From assembly GCF_001695855.1 (NCBI RefSeq), contig NZ_MBSS01000012.1:682001-746000 (forward strand): 64,000 nucleotides of DNA, given 5' to 3'. The notes below the pieces were generated by a model. It was given only the letters and a program-made list of their open reading frames with translations, had not been told where the DNA came from and made no database searches. Position numbers and translations under genes: made by a program. Origin of the DNA: Ensifer sp. LC163. Its GTDB lineage: Bacteria; Pseudomonadota; Alphaproteobacteria; Rhizobiales; Rhizobiaceae. Below are positions 1 to 9,076 of this stretch, piece after piece; positions within the stretch are counted from its first letter, which is position 1; each line of letters starts with the position of its first letter.

Positions 1-671
1 TTGCGACCTTCGCCGAGCAGCAGGCGCACGCCTTCGGCGCCGAACTTGTCGAGCTTGTCGATGGCGCGCAGCACCGTCAGGCGCGCATTCGCCTTGTCGT
101 CGCCGCCAAGCCCGATCGCCTCCATGACACCGTCGAGAACCTTGCGGTTGTTGACCCGGATCACGTAATCGCCGCGCTTGATGCCGAGCGCTTCCATGGT
201 GTCGGCCATCATCATGCACATTTCGGCATCGGCCTGGACACCGGCAGCACCGACCGTATCGGCGTCGAACTGCATGAACTGGCGGAAGCGGCCCGGGCCC
301 GGCTTTTCGTTGCGGAAGACGTAGCCGGCGCGATAGGTGCGGAAGGGAAGCTGGATCTCGTTGAAGTTTTCGGCCACGTGACGGGCGAGCGGCGCGGTCA
401 GATCGTAGCGCAGCGACATCCACTGGTCGTCGTCATCCGTCAGCGAGAACACGCCCTCGTTCGGGCGATCGCTGTCGGGCAGGAACTTTCCGAGCGCATC
501 GGTGTATTCGAACAGCGGCGTTTCGACCGGATCGAAACCATAACGCTCGTAGACTTCGCGGATCTTGACGATCATCTCGTCAGTTGCGCGAATATCGGCA
601 GCCGTTCGATCGACAAAGCCGCGCGGCAGGCGCGCCTTGAGCTTCTGCGGTTTCTTTTGTTTCTCGGTCAT
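1..671 (-). CDS. hisS: Histidyl-tRNA synthetase, N-terminal part (cut by window start)
   Basis: Class II aminoacyl-tRNA synthetase that charges tRNA-His in the cytoplasm. About 223 residues are visible from the start codon; the C-terminal half lies outside the window. The start [19 protein letters not shown] is followed by the typical class II N-terminal helix and motif 1, and motif 2 is clear in [14 protein letters not shown] near residue 130. The family is about 420-505 aa long, so more than half is missing only because of the window edge. The next gene on this strand is 200 bp upstream, so it may have its own promoter. Confidence 0.95.
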   Translation of the reverse strand, partial: MTEKQKKPQKLKARLPRGFVDRTAADIRATDEMIVKIREVYERYGFDPVETPLFEYTDALGKFLPDSDRPNEGVFSLTDDDDQWMSLRYDLTAPLARHVAENFNEIQLPFRTYRAGYVFRNEKPGPGRFRQFMQFDADTVGAAGVQADAEMCMMMADTMEALGIKRGDYVIRVNNRKVLDGVMEAIGLGGDDKANARLTVLRAIDKLDKFGAEGVRLLLGEGR

Positions 672-872
672 GGGAAGCATTCCGGACTATCAGCAGGTTT
701 GGAGCTTTCCCTATCGGATCAAGGCATGGGCGGCAAGGGTTTGCGCGGCGCAAAGCGCCTTCTTGCCGGCACCATTGGCTCTGGCAGCCTTTCTCCCCGA
801 GAGCCGCGCGATCGCATGACCCGGCAGCGGCCGTCGTCCGCGGCTTGGGCAGACAACCCCGATTTAAGAAGC

Positions 873-1517
873 TCAGGCCACTTGAGGCATGGGTCGCGAG
901 AGGCTCAGCCTCAACCCCTCGACCGCGCTCCGGCAATGGCAACCCTCGATATGATCGTTGACGAGGCCCATGGCCTGCATGAAGGCGTAGATCGTCGTCG
1001 GGCCGACGAAGGTCCAGCCGCGCTTCTTCAGGTCCTTGGAGATCCGCGTCGAGGTCGGCGTCGTCGGATTGGCGGCGATCACCTCGTAGCTGACCAATGC
1101 CGGCCGCTCGCCCGGGCCAGGTTCGTGCGACCAGAAATAGGCGGCAAGCGAACCGAACTCGGCCTGAAGCTCCTGGGCCCGCCTGGCGTTGTTGATGGTC
1201 GAGACGATCTTGCCGCGGTGACGCACAATGCCTGTATCGGCAAGGCAGCGTTCGATGTCGGCATCGCCGAACGTCGCGACCTTGTCGAAATCGAAGCCGG
1301 CGAAAGCGGCGCGAAAGGCCTCGCGCTTTCTCAAGATCGTCAGCCAGGAGAGGCCGGATTGAAACCCTTCCAGGCAGATCTTCTCGAAAAGGCGCCGGTC
1401 ATCGGTGACCGGCCGTCCCCATTCCTCGTCGTGATAGCGCTTGTAGTCATCGAGATTGCTCTGCCAGGCGCAGCGCCCAAGGCCGTCATCACCGATCATT
1501 ATGCCCTTGGTTGTCAT
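873..1517 (-). CDS. tag: DNA-3-methyladenine glycosylase I
   Basis: Base-excision repair enzyme that removes 3-methyladenine from alkylated DNA, leaving an abasic site. The 214-residue protein carries the Tag family hallmarks: RCAWQSNLDDYKRYHDEEWG near the N-terminus (zinc-binding Cys and the YHDEEWG signature), GLSWLTILRKREAFRAAF, and the C-terminal GFTFVGP-like segment (GWTFVGPTTIYAFMQA) followed by the HIEGCHC zinc ligands. Full length for the family. The annotated start may be 18 nt too long: an internal ATG (MIGDDGLGRCAW) is preceded by AAGGG. It lies alone between hisS and two L,D-transpeptidase genes. Confidence 0.93.
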   Translation of the reverse strand: MTTKGIMIGDDGLGRCAWQSNLDDYKRYHDEEWGRPVTDDRRLFEKICLEGFQSGLSWLTILRKREAFRAAFAGFDFDKVATFGDADIERCLADTGIVRHRGKIVSTINNARRAQELQAEFGSLAAYFWSHEPGPGERPALVSYEVIAANPTTPTSTRISKDLKKRGWTFVGPTTIYAFMQAMGLVNDHIEGCHCRSAVEGLRLSLSRPMPQVA

Positions 1518-1768
1518 CGTCCGCCCCGTTTCTTCCTGTTCTCAAGCATTTACCATTCACAAACCAGATTCCTAAAGCGACGGATAACCCTACCCAAAGC
1601 TTTATCGACGCTTCGGGCCTTTCACGGGCTGCCGTTTACCATTCCGTGGCGCCACGATGACACGATCGCGCCATTGCCAAGGCGCATGCCGTCCCTCCGA
1701 GCGTCCCGTTCTCCGGCTGGCCGCGCCCCTTTTTGATACGTTTCGGCGAAAGGTAGCGAGTCCGTCCG

Positions 1769-2539
1769 ATGTTGAAAAAATCATTTCTTGTAGCCGCATC
1801 CATCCTCACCCTCGTCGCAGGCCAGGTGGAGGCCCAGGACCGGTATCAGAACCGACCGCCGGTGATCGTCAGCCCCGACCTGACCGCCCCATGGGTGATG
1901 CAGCTCGGCGGCCAGCCGCAGCAGGCGCGCCGGGTCATCTACCGTCAGCAGATTCCGACCACCACCCGAAAACAGTATTATCAGGGCCAGACCGTACGCC
2001 CACAGGCCAAGCGCCGTACTGGCGCGCCGCTGGTGCAACCGGTCAACGCCACGCGCGCCCAGCGCCCCATCAAGTCGAAGTTCGACCCGCAGTACCTGCC
2101 GCAGACCGTCGCCTACGACGGCAAGGAAAAGCCGGGCACTGTCGTCATCGATACCAACAACCGTTTCCTCTATCTCGTCACCGGTAACGGCCAGGCACGG
2201 CGTTACGGCGTCGGCGTCGGCAAACCGGGGTTCGAGTGGGCCGGCGCGCACAAGGTCACACGCAAGGCGGAGTGGCCGAGCTGGACACCGCCGAAGGAAA
2301 TGATTTCGCGCGAAGCCGCCAAGGGGCACTACCTGCCGGCACGCATGGACGGCGGTCCTGAAAATCCGCTTGGCGCGCGCGCCATGTATCTCGGTTCGAC
2401 GCTTTATCGCATACACGGCACCAATGCGCCCTGGACGATCGGCTACGCGGTCTCCTCAGGCTGCATCCGCATGCGCAACGAGGACGTCGTCGATCTCTAC
2501 GAACGGGTGAATGTCGGCACCAAGGTTATCGTCATATAA
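1769..2539 (+). CDS. L,D-transpeptidase (YkuD family), exported
   Basis: Periplasmic enzyme expected to form 3-3 peptidoglycan crosslinks or attach proteins to peptidoglycan. The 256-residue product begins with a Sec-type signal peptide (MLKKSFLVAASILTLVAG, cleavage likely after VEA). A variable proline/glutamine-rich stretch follows to about residue 115, and the YkuD domain starts at GTVVIDTNNRFLYLV. The catalytic motif is complete: His216 (IHGTN) and Cys232 in SSGCIRM. The next gene encodes a close paralogue, suggesting a local duplication; which crosslink each makes cannot be told from sequence. Confidence 0.9.
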   Translation: MLKKSFLVAASILTLVAGQVEAQDRYQNRPPVIVSPDLTAPWVMQLGGQPQQARRVIYRQQIPTTTRKQYYQGQTVRPQAKRRTGAPLVQPVNATRAQRPIKSKFDPQYLPQTVAYDGKEKPGTVVIDTNNRFLYLVTGNGQARRYGVGVGKPGFEWAGAHKVTRKAEWPSWTPPKEMISREAAKGHYLPARMDGGPENPLGARAMYLGSTLYRIHGTNAPWTIGYAVSSGCIRMRNEDVVDLYERVNVGTKVIVI

Positions 2540-2730
2540 TTGGCGCATTGCATAGAATATTCCCCTCCGCCCATACGTCTTGCGGTTGCCTGCTCGTGAT
2601 CTTCAGGCAACAGGCGGGTCTCAAGATACAAAATCCGTCATCACGTTCGATCGATCGGATGTATCCCGGACTTGAACTTCGGGCCGTTTTGCATAGCCTG
2701 CCTGCAACGAGGGCTGAGAGGGAATCGTAT

Positions 2731-3426
2731 ATGAAACGTCATGCCAGCAATTTGGTCGCGATCGCCATCGCGACCAGCACTATTCTTGCCGCCGCCAGTG
2801 CCCAGGCTTTCGCGCCCGCGCCGACATCCGGAACCACTGCCAAGAACAGCGATGTCGTCCTCGTCGCGGCACAGAAAAAGCCGCCGAAACAATTCTGGCG
2901 CACCAAGGTTCGCTTCAGCACCGACGAAGCCCCCGGCACGATCATTGTCGATACCAATAACAAGTTTCTCTATTACATCGACGGCCCGAACCGCGCGACC
3001 CGATACGGCATCGGCGTCGGCCGCGAAGGCTTCGGCTGGTCCGGCGTGGTGAAGGTGGGACGCAAGGCGGAATGGCCGACCTGGACGCCGCCAGCAGAAA
3101 TGCGCGTGCGCGAAGCGGCCAAGGGCCGCATCCTGCCGGTCACGCAGGAAGGCGGCATCGACAACCCGCTCGGCGCGCGCGCCATGTATCTCTACAAGGG
3201 CGGCCGCGACACCATCTTCCGCATCCATGGCACCAACCAGCCGTGGACGATCGGCCAGAACATGTCATCCGGCTGCATCCGCATGATGAACGCCGATGTC
3301 GAGCATCTCTACGACCGGGCCGACGTCGGCACCAAGGTGATCGTCATCGGCCCCGGCAGCAAGACCGGCGACACCTACTTCAACGATCGCGGCGTCGATA
3401 TCTTCCGCCAGATCTTCGGCGGCTGA
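2731..3426 (+). CDS. L,D-transpeptidase (YkuD family), second copy
   Basis: Second periplasmic YkuD-type transpeptidase. I chose the ATG at 2731 rather than the upstream in-frame start because it begins a clean signal peptide (MKRHASNLVAIAIATSTILA, cleavage after AQA) and is preceded by a GAGAGGGAA ribosome site. The mature domain begins near GTIIVDTNNKFLYYI. The active site is intact: His166 (RIHGTNQPW) and Cys182 in SSGCIRM. It ends with a tail beyond the catalytic core that the upstream paralogue lacks. The 191 bp gap between the two genes leaves room for a separate promoter. Confidence 0.9.
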   Translation: MKRHASNLVAIAIATSTILAAASAQAFAPAPTSGTTAKNSDVVLVAAQKKPPKQFWRTKVRFSTDEAPGTIIVDTNNKFLYYIDGPNRATRYGIGVGREGFGWSGVVKVGRKAEWPTWTPPAEMRVREAAKGRILPVTQEGGIDNPLGARAMYLYKGGRDTIFRIHGTNQPWTIGQNMSSGCIRMMNADVEHLYDRADVGTKVIVIGPGSKTGDTYFNDRGVDIFRQIFGG

Positions 3427-3443
3427 TACTCTCGCCAGAGATG

Positions 3444-3576
3444 AAAATGCCGGCGCCTTACTGCATAATTCCTTAAATCGGGATCGATTTAAGGGCAAAA
3501 TTATGCAGCAACTCAAAGTGTTGCAGCGACCTTTGCGCGTCTAAACAGACGCGCGGCGCTGCAGCGCCGGCATTTT
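3444..3576. repeat. Composite palindromic intergenic repeat, copy 1 (likely bidirectional terminator)
   Basis: A 133 bp unit between convergent genes. The outer arms AAAATGCCGGCGC (3444-3456) and GCGCCGGCATTTT (3564-3576) are perfectly complementary. Nested inside are CTGCATAATT...AATTATGCAG (3461-3508, with an inner TTAAATCG/CGATTTAA arm) and GCGCGTCT/AGACGCGC near 3535-3554. The T-rich ends outside the outer stem on both strands fit termination of both the transpeptidase and glcF. Related copies lie at 16041, 21052 and 27188. Confidence 0.75.
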
Positions 3577-3581
3577 TCGTT

Positions 3582-4877
3582 TCACAATCCCGCCGGCTTC
3601 GCTCCGCCATAGGCCCAATCGAGCAGTTCGACGGTATGGACGATGGGGATCGCCGTGCCGGTGGCGATCTGGGTGATGCAACCGATATTGCCGGTGGCGA
3701 TCACGTCGGGCTTCGTCGCCGCAAGGTTCTTGACCTTGCGGGCTTTGAGCTTTTGCGAGATCTCCGGCTGCAGGATGTTGTAGGTGCCGGCCGAACCGCA
3801 GCAGAGGTGGCCCTCGGCCGGTTCGCGCACGACGAAACCCGCCCGCTTCAACAATTGCTTCGGCGCCATGGTGATCTTCTGGCCATGCTGCATCGAACAG
3901 GCGGAATGATAGGTGACGGTGATGCCGCGCGGGTCCTGCACCGGAAGATCGAGCGAGGACAGATACTCGGTAATGTCCTTCGCCATGGCCGAGACCCGTG
4001 CTGCCTTTTCCGCATAGGCGGGGTCGAGGCGCAGCATGTGGCCATAGTCCTTGATCGTCGTACCGCAACCGGATGCGGTGATGATGATCGCATCGAGAGA
4101 CCCCTCATCCGCCACGCTCAGCCAGGCATCGACATTGCGCCGGGCTGCCTCGAGCGCCTGCTCCTCCCGCCCCATGTGGTGTACGAGCGCGCCGCAGCAA
4201 CCCTCCCCGGCTGAGACGACCACCTCTATGCCGAGACGGGTGAGAAGGCGGATCGTCGCCTCGTTGATCTCCGGCTTCAGCACTGGCTGCGCGCAGCCGT
4301 TCAAAAGCGCGACGCGGCCGATGCGCTTGCCGCTGGCGGCATGGGTGCCCGGCGTCGCGGTCGGTGACGGTTCCGGCACCGTCTTCGGCGCCAGATCGAG
4401 CATCACGCCGAAGGTCTTGAGGGCCGCCACCCGTTTCAGGATGTTGGCAAAGGGCCGCCCGAGAGCGGCCGCCTTCAAGGCAAGGCGAAACCGCGCGGGA
4501 TAGGGCAAGACCTGCGCCAGCACCGCGCGGACCAGCCTGTCCTTCAACGGCCGTTTGTAGGTCTTCTCGATATGGACACGGGCATGATCGACCAGATGCA
4601 TGTAATCGACGCCCGACGGGCACGTGGTCGTGCAGGCGAGACAGGAGAGACAGCGATCGATATGCGTTACCGTTTCCTTGTCGGCCGCCCGTCCATTCTC
4701 CAGCATGTCCTTGATGAGGTAGATGCGGCCACGCGGGCTGTCGAGCTCGTCGCCGAGCGTCACATAGGTGGGACAGGTCGCGGTGCAAAAACCGCAATGC
4801 ACGCATTTGCGCAGGATGGCCTCGGATTCGGCCACATGCGGATCGGCAAGCTGCGCGGGCGTAAAATTGGTCTGCAA
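3582..4877 (-). CDS. glcF: Glycolate oxidase iron-sulfur subunit
   Basis: Electron-transfer subunit of the GlcDEF glycolate oxidase, which oxidises glycolate to glyoxylate and passes electrons to the respiratory chain. The 431-residue protein has two 4Fe-4S motifs, CVHCGFCTATCP (Cys25, 28, 31, 35) and CLSCLACTTTCP (Cys76, 79, 82, 86), followed by two CCG domains (GEGCCGAL and HLCCGSAGTY). The start is a TTG codon with GGAG six bases upstream. It is the last gene of the operon, 131 bp after a small membrane protein gene, and is followed by a palindromic repeat. Confidence 0.95.
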   Translation of the reverse strand: MQTNFTPAQLADPHVAESEAILRKCVHCGFCTATCPTYVTLGDELDSPRGRIYLIKDMLENGRAADKETVTHIDRCLSCLACTTTCPSGVDYMHLVDHARVHIEKTYKRPLKDRLVRAVLAQVLPYPARFRLALKAAALGRPFANILKRVAALKTFGVMLDLAPKTVPEPSPTATPGTHAASGKRIGRVALLNGCAQPVLKPEINEATIRLLTRLGIEVVVSAGEGCCGALVHHMGREEQALEAARRNVDAWLSVADEGSLDAIIITASGCGTTIKDYGHMLRLDPAYAEKAARVSAMAKDITEYLSSLDLPVQDPRGITVTYHSACSMQHGQKITMAPKQLLKRAGFVVREPAEGHLCCGSAGTYNILQPEISQKLKARKVKNLAATKPDVIATGNIGCITQIATGTAIPIVHTVELLDWAYGGAKPAGL

Positions 4878-5008
4878 ACGCTTACTCCAATATCGGGGCT
4901 CTGCCCCTGAAGCGCGCCGCGATCTCTAGGGACGGCCTGCGGCACTTCAAGTTCTTGTTTTCGCATGTCGTTATCGCAAACCCGCTGCGCAGTTTTGCGC
5001 GAGATGCT

Positions 5009-5389
5009 TCAGATCATCCAGCTTTCGGGGTTGCTGATCGGTTCCTCGCGCGCGGCGCGCTGCAGGCCGACGATACAGCGCACGACGATCCACACCGCGG
5101 TGGCGATAAACCCCAGGAACCCGATCAGCAGCACCATCAGCAGCGTCGAGATGACGCTGAACAACAGCGCGATCCAGAACGTGCGGATTGCCCAGGTATA
5201 ATGCGTCTGGACCCACACCGCACCCTTGCCGCGGTTGAGATAGGCGAGCACCACCCCGATGATAGCCGTTATCCCCACGGCGAACGCCACGAGATAGAGC
5301 ACATAGATGACCTGGACGTTGACCTTCCCAGGTTCCAGCCAGCGATCGATCTCCCTGGGAAGCGGAGCCTGCGGACCATTGTCACCCAT
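5009..5389 (-). CDS. Small DUF4870-like membrane protein inside the glc operon
   Basis: 126-residue protein with three or four hydrophobic segments (about residues 28-48, 68-110) and a hydrophilic N-terminus, resembling the DUF4870 family of unknown function. A clear GGGAGG ribosome site precedes the ATG. It sits between glcE and glcF on the same strand, 33 bp after glcE, so it is very probably co-transcribed. A role in membrane attachment of the oxidase, or simple co-residence, is equally possible from sequence. Confidence 0.75.
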   Translation of the reverse strand: MGDNGPQAPLPREIDRWLEPGKVNVQVIYVLYLVAFAVGITAIIGVVLAYLNRGKGAVWVQTHYTWAIRTFWIALLFSVISTLLMVLLIGFLGFIATAVWIVVRCIVGLQRAAREEPISNPESWMI

Positions 5390-5422
5390 CGATACCTCCC
5401 TCTCTCGTCATTTCCCCGTGTC

Positions 5423-6634
5423 TCAGGAAACGGCCTGCATCCGGCCGGGATTGAAGATCCGCTGCGGATCGAACTTTTCCCGGACGCGTTCGCTCAAGAG
5501 CGCCACGGGCGCGGGTTGCGGTTCAAACGATGGAATAGTCGCACGAAGGCCGTCGCTTGCGCGAACGAGCGTCGCATGGCCGCCGCCAAGCGCCTTGATA
5601 TAGCGGCGCACCAGCGCCGCCTCGGGATCGGATTCCATGCGCAGCCACACGAGCCCGCCCTGCCAGTCGTAGAAGGCATCGACGCCCGTCTGCAGTCGCA
5701 AGGCGGCAACCAGCTGATGGCCGGCCGAGGGCGCGACCGAGACACGCCAGAGCGGCAGATCCGTGCCATCGGCATAGGGTCTCACATCGCGGATCTCCGA
5801 CCAGAGTGTCGTCGTCTGCGCGGCATCGAGCCGCGATACCGCACCGAACCTGTCGAGCGCCGTCGACAGCTTTTCCGCACGGATCGAGACCGAGGCCAGC
5901 AGGCCTTCGAGCCGCAGCACCGTTGCCGCACCGTCCGGCAATCCACCGCCGACGAACCGGCCGCGCACGCTCTCGGCCAGATGGGCCGCGCCGGAAACCT
6001 CGACCGTTTGCGCCATGGCTTCCGCCATCACCGCCGCCGCTTCGGCATCGTCTAACCCGGATACCACAACCGTCTCGCTGGCTAGCGGCTTCGGCAGCAC
6101 GCGGAATGTCACCTCGGTCAGAATTCCGAGCGTTCCGTGAGAGCCCGCCAGCAGTTTTACCAGATCGAGGCCGGTGACATTCTTCATCACTCGGCCGCCG
6201 GCCTTGATCGCGTCGCCCCTGCCATTGACGAAACGGACGCCGAGCAGGCTGTCGCGCGCGGCACCGGCGACGATGCGCCTGGGTCCCGAGACGTTCGCTG
6301 CGAAGACGCCGCCGATCGTCGGCTCTCCGGTCGTTGCAAAGATCGGGCGGTGGTCCATCGGCTCGAAGGAAAGCATCTGCCGGTTTTCGGCAAGTGCCGC
6401 CTCGACCTCGGCAAGCGGCGTGCCGGCGAGCGCGCTGACGGTCATTTCCGCCGGATTGTAGCTGACGATACCGGAGAGGCGACGGGTGGACAGCACCCGG
6501 TCGGCGCGCACGGGATTGCCGAGGCCGGATCGCGTGCCGCCGCCGATGACGGCAAGCGACGCCCTTTCGCTGGCCATCGCCCGGACAACGGTCGCGATCC
6601 CCTCTTCGCTCGCGGGCTCGAAATGCACGATCAT
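5423..6634 (-). CDS. glcE: Glycolate oxidase FAD-binding subunit
   Basis: 403-residue flavoprotein subunit of glycolate oxidase. The start MIVHFEPASEEG is chosen because its ATG overlaps the glcD stop codon as ATGA (6631-6634), which implies translational coupling; a longer frame upstream lies wholly inside glcD and looks like shadow sequence. The FAD-binding segment appears as AVIGGGTRSGLGNPV, then GGVFAANVSGPRR and MKNVTGLDLVKLLAGSHGTL, matching GlcE. The C-terminus ends FDPQRIFNPGRM, typical of this fold. Confidence 0.93.
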   Translation of the reverse strand: MIVHFEPASEEGIATVVRAMASERASLAVIGGGTRSGLGNPVRADRVLSTRRLSGIVSYNPAEMTVSALAGTPLAEVEAALAENRQMLSFEPMDHRPIFATTGEPTIGGVFAANVSGPRRIVAGAARDSLLGVRFVNGRGDAIKAGGRVMKNVTGLDLVKLLAGSHGTLGILTEVTFRVLPKPLASETVVVSGLDDAEAAAVMAEAMAQTVEVSGAAHLAESVRGRFVGGGLPDGAATVLRLEGLLASVSIRAEKLSTALDRFGAVSRLDAAQTTTLWSEIRDVRPYADGTDLPLWRVSVAPSAGHQLVAALRLQTGVDAFYDWQGGLVWLRMESDPEAALVRRYIKALGGGHATLVRASDGLRATIPSFEPQPAPVALLSERVREKFDPQRIFNPGRMQAVS

Positions 6635-8070
6635 GCGGCGGGGCGTCCTTCGAGCGGAAAGACCTTGGACGGATTCAGGATCCATTGCGGATCGAAGGCG
6701 GCGCGCGCCGCCATCTGCTGGTCCAGATCGGTCTGGGTGAACTGATGCAGCATGAGATCGCGCTTCTCGATACCGACGCCATGTTCGCCGGTCAGGCACC
6801 CGCCGGCATCGACGCAAAGCTTCAGGATGTCGTTACCGGCGCTTTCGGCACGCGCCGCATCCTCGGGATCGTTGATGTTGTAGAGGATCAGCGGATGCAT
6901 ATTGCCGTCACCGGCATGAAACACATTGGCGACGCGAAGGCCGTAGGCAGCGACGATCTCGCCGGTTCGGCGCAGAACATGGGAAAGTTGGCTGAGCGGC
7001 ACGGTGCCGTCCATGCAGATATAGTCGGCGATGCGCCCGGTCGCGCCGAACGCCGATTTGCGCCCCTTCCAGATCAGCGCCGCCTCGAGCGCCGACTGGC
7101 TTTCCTTGATGGTGGTGACCCCATGGCGGCGGGCAACGTCGATAATGCTTGCCAGCATCGCGTCCATTTCGGCTTCCGAGCCTTCCACCTCGACGATCAG
7201 CAAGGCCTCCACATCCAAGGGATAGCCGGCATGGGCAAAGGCTTCGCAGATCTCGATTGCTGGCTTGTCCATGAATTCGATGGCGACCGGAATGATGCCC
7301 GAACCGATGACGTCGGCAACGCAGGCGCCAGCGGCCTCGGAGGAGGCAAAGCCGAACAGCACCGGGCGCGCGCCCTCGGGCTTGGCGATCAGCCGCACCG
7401 TCGCCTCGGTGACGATGCCGAGCTGTCCCTCGGAGCCGCAGACCAGACCGAGCAGGTCATAGCCGGCCGCATCCAGCGCCTTGCCGCCGAGATCGATGAT
7501 CGTGCCGTCGAACAGCACCATCTTCACCCCCAGCAGATTGTTGGTGGTGACGCCGTATTTCAAGCAATGGGCGCCGCCGGAGTTCATGCCGATGTTGCCA
7601 CCGATGGTGCAGGCCAGCTGCGAACTCGGGTCGGGGGCGTAGAAGAAGCCGTCGGCGGAGACGGCCTCGGAAATATTGAGATTGGTCACACCGGCCTGAA
7701 CCGTCGCGGTGCGGTTGAAGAAATCGACATCGAGGATGCGCGACATCTTCGAAAGGCCGATCACCACAGCGTCTTCCTGCGGGATAGCGCCGCCGGAAAG
7801 AGAGGTGCCCGCGCCGCGCGGCACGACGGGAATGCCGTAGCGGCTGCAATATTTGAGCACTGCGGCGACCTGTTCGGTCGTCTCGGGCAGGGCGACGGCG
7901 AGCGGCATGCGGCGATAGGCGATGAAGGCATCGGTCTCGAACGGCTTCAATCCGCGCTCGTCGCTGATGAGACACTCGGCCGGCAACAGATCTGCCAGAT
8001 CCGCGGCGATCTCGCGGCGGCAGGCCATGACGGCTGGCCTTGGTTGCAGAAAGCCGATCGTTTCCGCCAT
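6631..8070 (-). CDS. glcD: Glycolate oxidase, FAD-linked catalytic subunit
   Basis: Catalytic flavoprotein of glycolate oxidase and first gene of the operon. I chose the ATG at 8070 (MAETIGFLQPRPAV) because GGAGG lies about six bases upstream; the longer frame to 8133 lacks a comparable site. The 479-residue protein has the FAD-binding type 4 fold (VVPRGAGTSLSGGAIP) and the VAO-type C-terminus (CLTGEHGVGIEKRDLM). It runs into glcE with a 4-nt overlap and is divergent from a LysR regulator gene. Confidence 0.95.
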   Translation of the reverse strand: MAETIGFLQPRPAVMACRREIAADLADLLPAECLISDERGLKPFETDAFIAYRRMPLAVALPETTEQVAAVLKYCSRYGIPVVPRGAGTSLSGGAIPQEDAVVIGLSKMSRILDVDFFNRTATVQAGVTNLNISEAVSADGFFYAPDPSSQLACTIGGNIGMNSGGAHCLKYGVTTNNLLGVKMVLFDGTIIDLGGKALDAAGYDLLGLVCGSEGQLGIVTEATVRLIAKPEGARPVLFGFASSEAAGACVADVIGSGIIPVAIEFMDKPAIEICEAFAHAGYPLDVEALLIVEVEGSEAEMDAMLASIIDVARRHGVTTIKESQSALEAALIWKGRKSAFGATGRIADYICMDGTVPLSQLSHVLRRTGEIVAAYGLRVANVFHAGDGNMHPLILYNINDPEDAARAESAGNDILKLCVDAGGCLTGEHGVGIEKRDLMLHQFTQTDLDQQMAARAAFDPQWILNPSKVFPLEGRPAA

Positions 8071-8146
8071 CAAATCCTCCGTCCACATGTCAATTGGTTC
8101 ATTTTCTTTACCACTAGGATAGCCCCCTCGCAAATGCTATTGAGCT

Positions 8147-8161
8147 TTTCCATTTCGGAAA
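8147..8161. promoter_or_regulatory. Candidate LysR operator in the glcD/LysR intergenic region
   Basis: The 106 bp between the divergent glcD and LysR genes contains TTTCCATTTCGGAAA, a perfect 5-bp inverted repeat that includes a T-N11-A half-site spacing typical of LysR-type regulators. It lies 15 bp upstream of the LysR start, a usual autoregulatory position. Binding is inferred, not shown. Confidence 0.4.
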
Positions 8162-8176
8162 CAATGGCAACGATTG

Positions 8177-9073
8177 ATGACGAATTTAGGCGATCTTGAG
8201 ATTTTTGCACGCGTCGTTTCCTCCGGCAGCATGTCGGCCGCCGGGCGGGCGCTCGGATTTTCGCCGGCGGTCATCTCCAAGCGCATCAAGCGGCTGGAGG
8301 ATCGGCTCGGCACCCGCCTCTTGCAGCGCACCACCCGGCAGATCTCGCTGACCGAGGCGGGCCAGGGCTTTTACGACCGTGTCCTCGGCATTCTGACAGG
8401 CATCGAGGAGGCAGAGGCCTATGCTTCGGGACGGTCGTCGCAGGCGCAGGGCGTGCTTCGCATTTCGGCGCCGACCTCCTTTGGCCGCATGCACATCGCG
8501 CCGCATCTGACGGGCTTCATGAAGGACCACCTGGACCTCAAGCTGCACATCGTCCTGACCGACGACTTCACCGATATCGTCGCCGAGGGCTTCGACATGG
8601 CGGTGCGCATCGGCGAGCTGACCGATTCGAGCCTGGTTGCGCGCAAGCTCGCGCCGGTCCGCCGGCTGCTCTGCGCCTCGCCAGATTACGTTGCCCGCAA
8701 CGGCGCCCCGAACGAGATCGGCGACCTCGCCAGGCATTTCTGCCTGCCCGCCCACAACAACGACAATTGGAAGCTCGAAGGCCCGGAGGGCTCGCTCGTC
8801 TGGCACCCCGAGGGACCGCTTGTGACCAACTCCTCGGAAATCGTGCGGGCGGCGGTGATCGCCGGCGCCGGCATCGCGCTCCGCTCCACCTGGGACATCG
8901 GCCCGGAACTGCGCAGCGGCCAGCTGGTGCAGGTGCTGCCGCAATGGGAAGGCTCGAAGAACCTGACGCTTTCGGCCGTCTATCCGAGCCGCCAGTTTCT
9001 GCCGGCCAAAGTGCGCCTGTTCATCGATTATCTCGCCGCCCTTTACGGGCCCGTCCCCTATTGGGAGCAATAG
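8177..9073 (+). CDS. LysR-family transcriptional regulator, likely of the glc operon
   Basis: 298-residue LysR-type regulator. The N-terminal winged helix-turn-helix covers residues 1-62 (GDLEIFARVVSSGSMSAAGR, then AVISKRIKRLEDRLGTRLLQ), followed by a periplasmic-binding-like effector domain. A TTG codon directly before the ATG is an alternative start. It belongs to the CrgA/AaeR-like subgroup judged by the QRTTRQISLTEAG segment. Divergent orientation from glcD and the shared 106 bp promoter region suggest it controls glycolate oxidation; the inducer is unknown. Confidence 0.9.
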   Translation: MTNLGDLEIFARVVSSGSMSAAGRALGFSPAVISKRIKRLEDRLGTRLLQRTTRQISLTEAGQGFYDRVLGILTGIEEAEAYASGRSSQAQGVLRISAPTSFGRMHIAPHLTGFMKDHLDLKLHIVLTDDFTDIVAEGFDMAVRIGELTDSSLVARKLAPVRRLLCASPDYVARNGAPNEIGDLARHFCLPAHNNDNWKLEGPEGSLVWHPEGPLVTNSSEIVRAAVIAGAGIALRSTWDIGPELRSGQLVQVLPQWEGSKNLTLSAVYPSRQFLPAKVRLFIDYLAALYGPVPYWEQ

Positions 9074-9076
9074 GGG

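Noticed and set aside
378-1736. 452-codon plus-strand ORF across hisS and tag
   Set aside because: It is the antisense shadow of two well-supported minus-strand genes, a common artefact in GC-rich DNA.
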